Shown here: one piece after another, positions 5,383-5,529 of the stretch
Numbering within the stretch: position 1 is the stretch's first letter
Layout: each line of letters opens with the position of its first letter
NCBI GenBank assembly: GCA_003240855.1
Contig: QFNN01000149.1
Location: forward strand, 1 to 5,529
Source of the DNA: Sphingomonas sanxanigenens
GTDB lineage: Bacteria > Pseudomonadota > Alphaproteobacteria > Sphingomonadales > Sphingomonadaceae
DNA length: 5,529 nt
Direction of reading: 5' to 3'
Notes under the pieces: generated by a model
Database searches by the model: none
The model's input: the letters and a program-made list of their open reading frames with translations, nothing else
Told to the model about the DNA's origin: nothing
Made by a program: the position numbers and the translations under genes

Positions 5383-5529
5383 TCAGTCGACGTCCTCGAC
5401 TTCCACGGTCTCGCCGGTCACGCGCTGCGAAAGGGCGGCGGCCATGAAGGGGTCGAGATCGCCGTCAAGCACGTCCGACGGGCTTGTCGATGTCACGCCG
5501 GTGCGCAGATCCTTCACCAACTGATAGGG
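5383..5529 (-). CDS. prfB: Peptide chain release factor 2, C-terminal end (runs off the right edge)
   Basis: RF2 recognises UGA and UAA stop codons and triggers peptide release on the ribosome. Only the last 48 codons and the TGA stop are in the window. They begin PYQLVKDLRTGVTSTSPSDV and continue VLDGDLDPFMAAAL, which matches the conserved end of class I release factors (a YQ.VKDLRT block followed by a P.DVLDGDLD.F block). The tail ends acidic (VEVEDVD). I favour RF2 over RF1 because the VLDGDLDPF ending is typical of PrfB, whereas RF1 usually ends with a longer, different tail. The GGQ peptide-release motif and the SPF stop-codon motif lie outside the window. The stop is 2 nt upstream of the methyltransferase GTG. 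Confidence 0.9.
   Translation of the reverse strand, partial: PYQLVKDLRTGVTSTSPSDVLDGDLDPFMAAALSQRVTGETVEVEDVD

Noticed and set aside
3877..5524. Plus-strand open frames opposite thyA, the methyltransferase and prfB
   Set aside because: Same shadow effect; the real proteins on the other strand match known families across their full visible length.

Overview
The window looks like core chromosome of a GC-rich alphaproteobacterium, most likely a sphingomonad (Sphingomonadales). The reasons are the very high GC at third codon positions, a PEPxxWA-type C-terminal sorting signal, and two palindromic intergenic repeats of a style common in that order. No tRNA, rRNA, CRISPR array, transposase, phage gene or integration scar was seen.

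Every supported gene lies on the minus strand, so the order of transcription runs from the right edge to the left: prfB (3' end only), a GTG-started lipoprotein-like SAM methyltransferase, thyA, folA, a membrane-anchored M19 dipeptidase, ribF, a small secreted PEPxxWA-CTERM protein, and ileS (5' end only). Gaps are short: prfB to methyltransferase 2 nt, methyltransferase to thyA 70 nt, thyA to folA about 17 nt or a direct overlap, folA to dipeptidase 94 nt, dipeptidase to ribF 146 nt, ribF to the PEP gene 95 nt, PEP gene to ileS 54 nt. No stretch over 300 bases lacks a gene.

Functionally, thyA and folA form the classic pair: ThyA makes dTMP and turns methylene-tetrahydrofolate into dihydrofolate, and FolA reduces it back. 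RibF makes FMN and FAD. IleS and RF2 serve translation. The dipeptidase and the methyltransferase both appear to be exported or membrane-tethered proteins, and the small PEPxxWA protein should be processed by an exosortase encoded elsewhere.

No new multi-gene system is evident. The unusual points lie in the joints between genes. A 74-bp palindrome of the intergenic-repeat type lies inside the only plausible reading frame for the methyltransferase signal peptide. A second, different palindrome lies just upstream of ribF and is also open in the ribF frame. A PEPxxWA-CTERM gene sits in the ribF-ileS interval. A perfect 11-bp hairpin ends one base before the ileS start codon, with no visible Shine-Dalgarno sequence. 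Finally, a SAM-dependent methyltransferase fold carries what looks like a lipoprotein signal.
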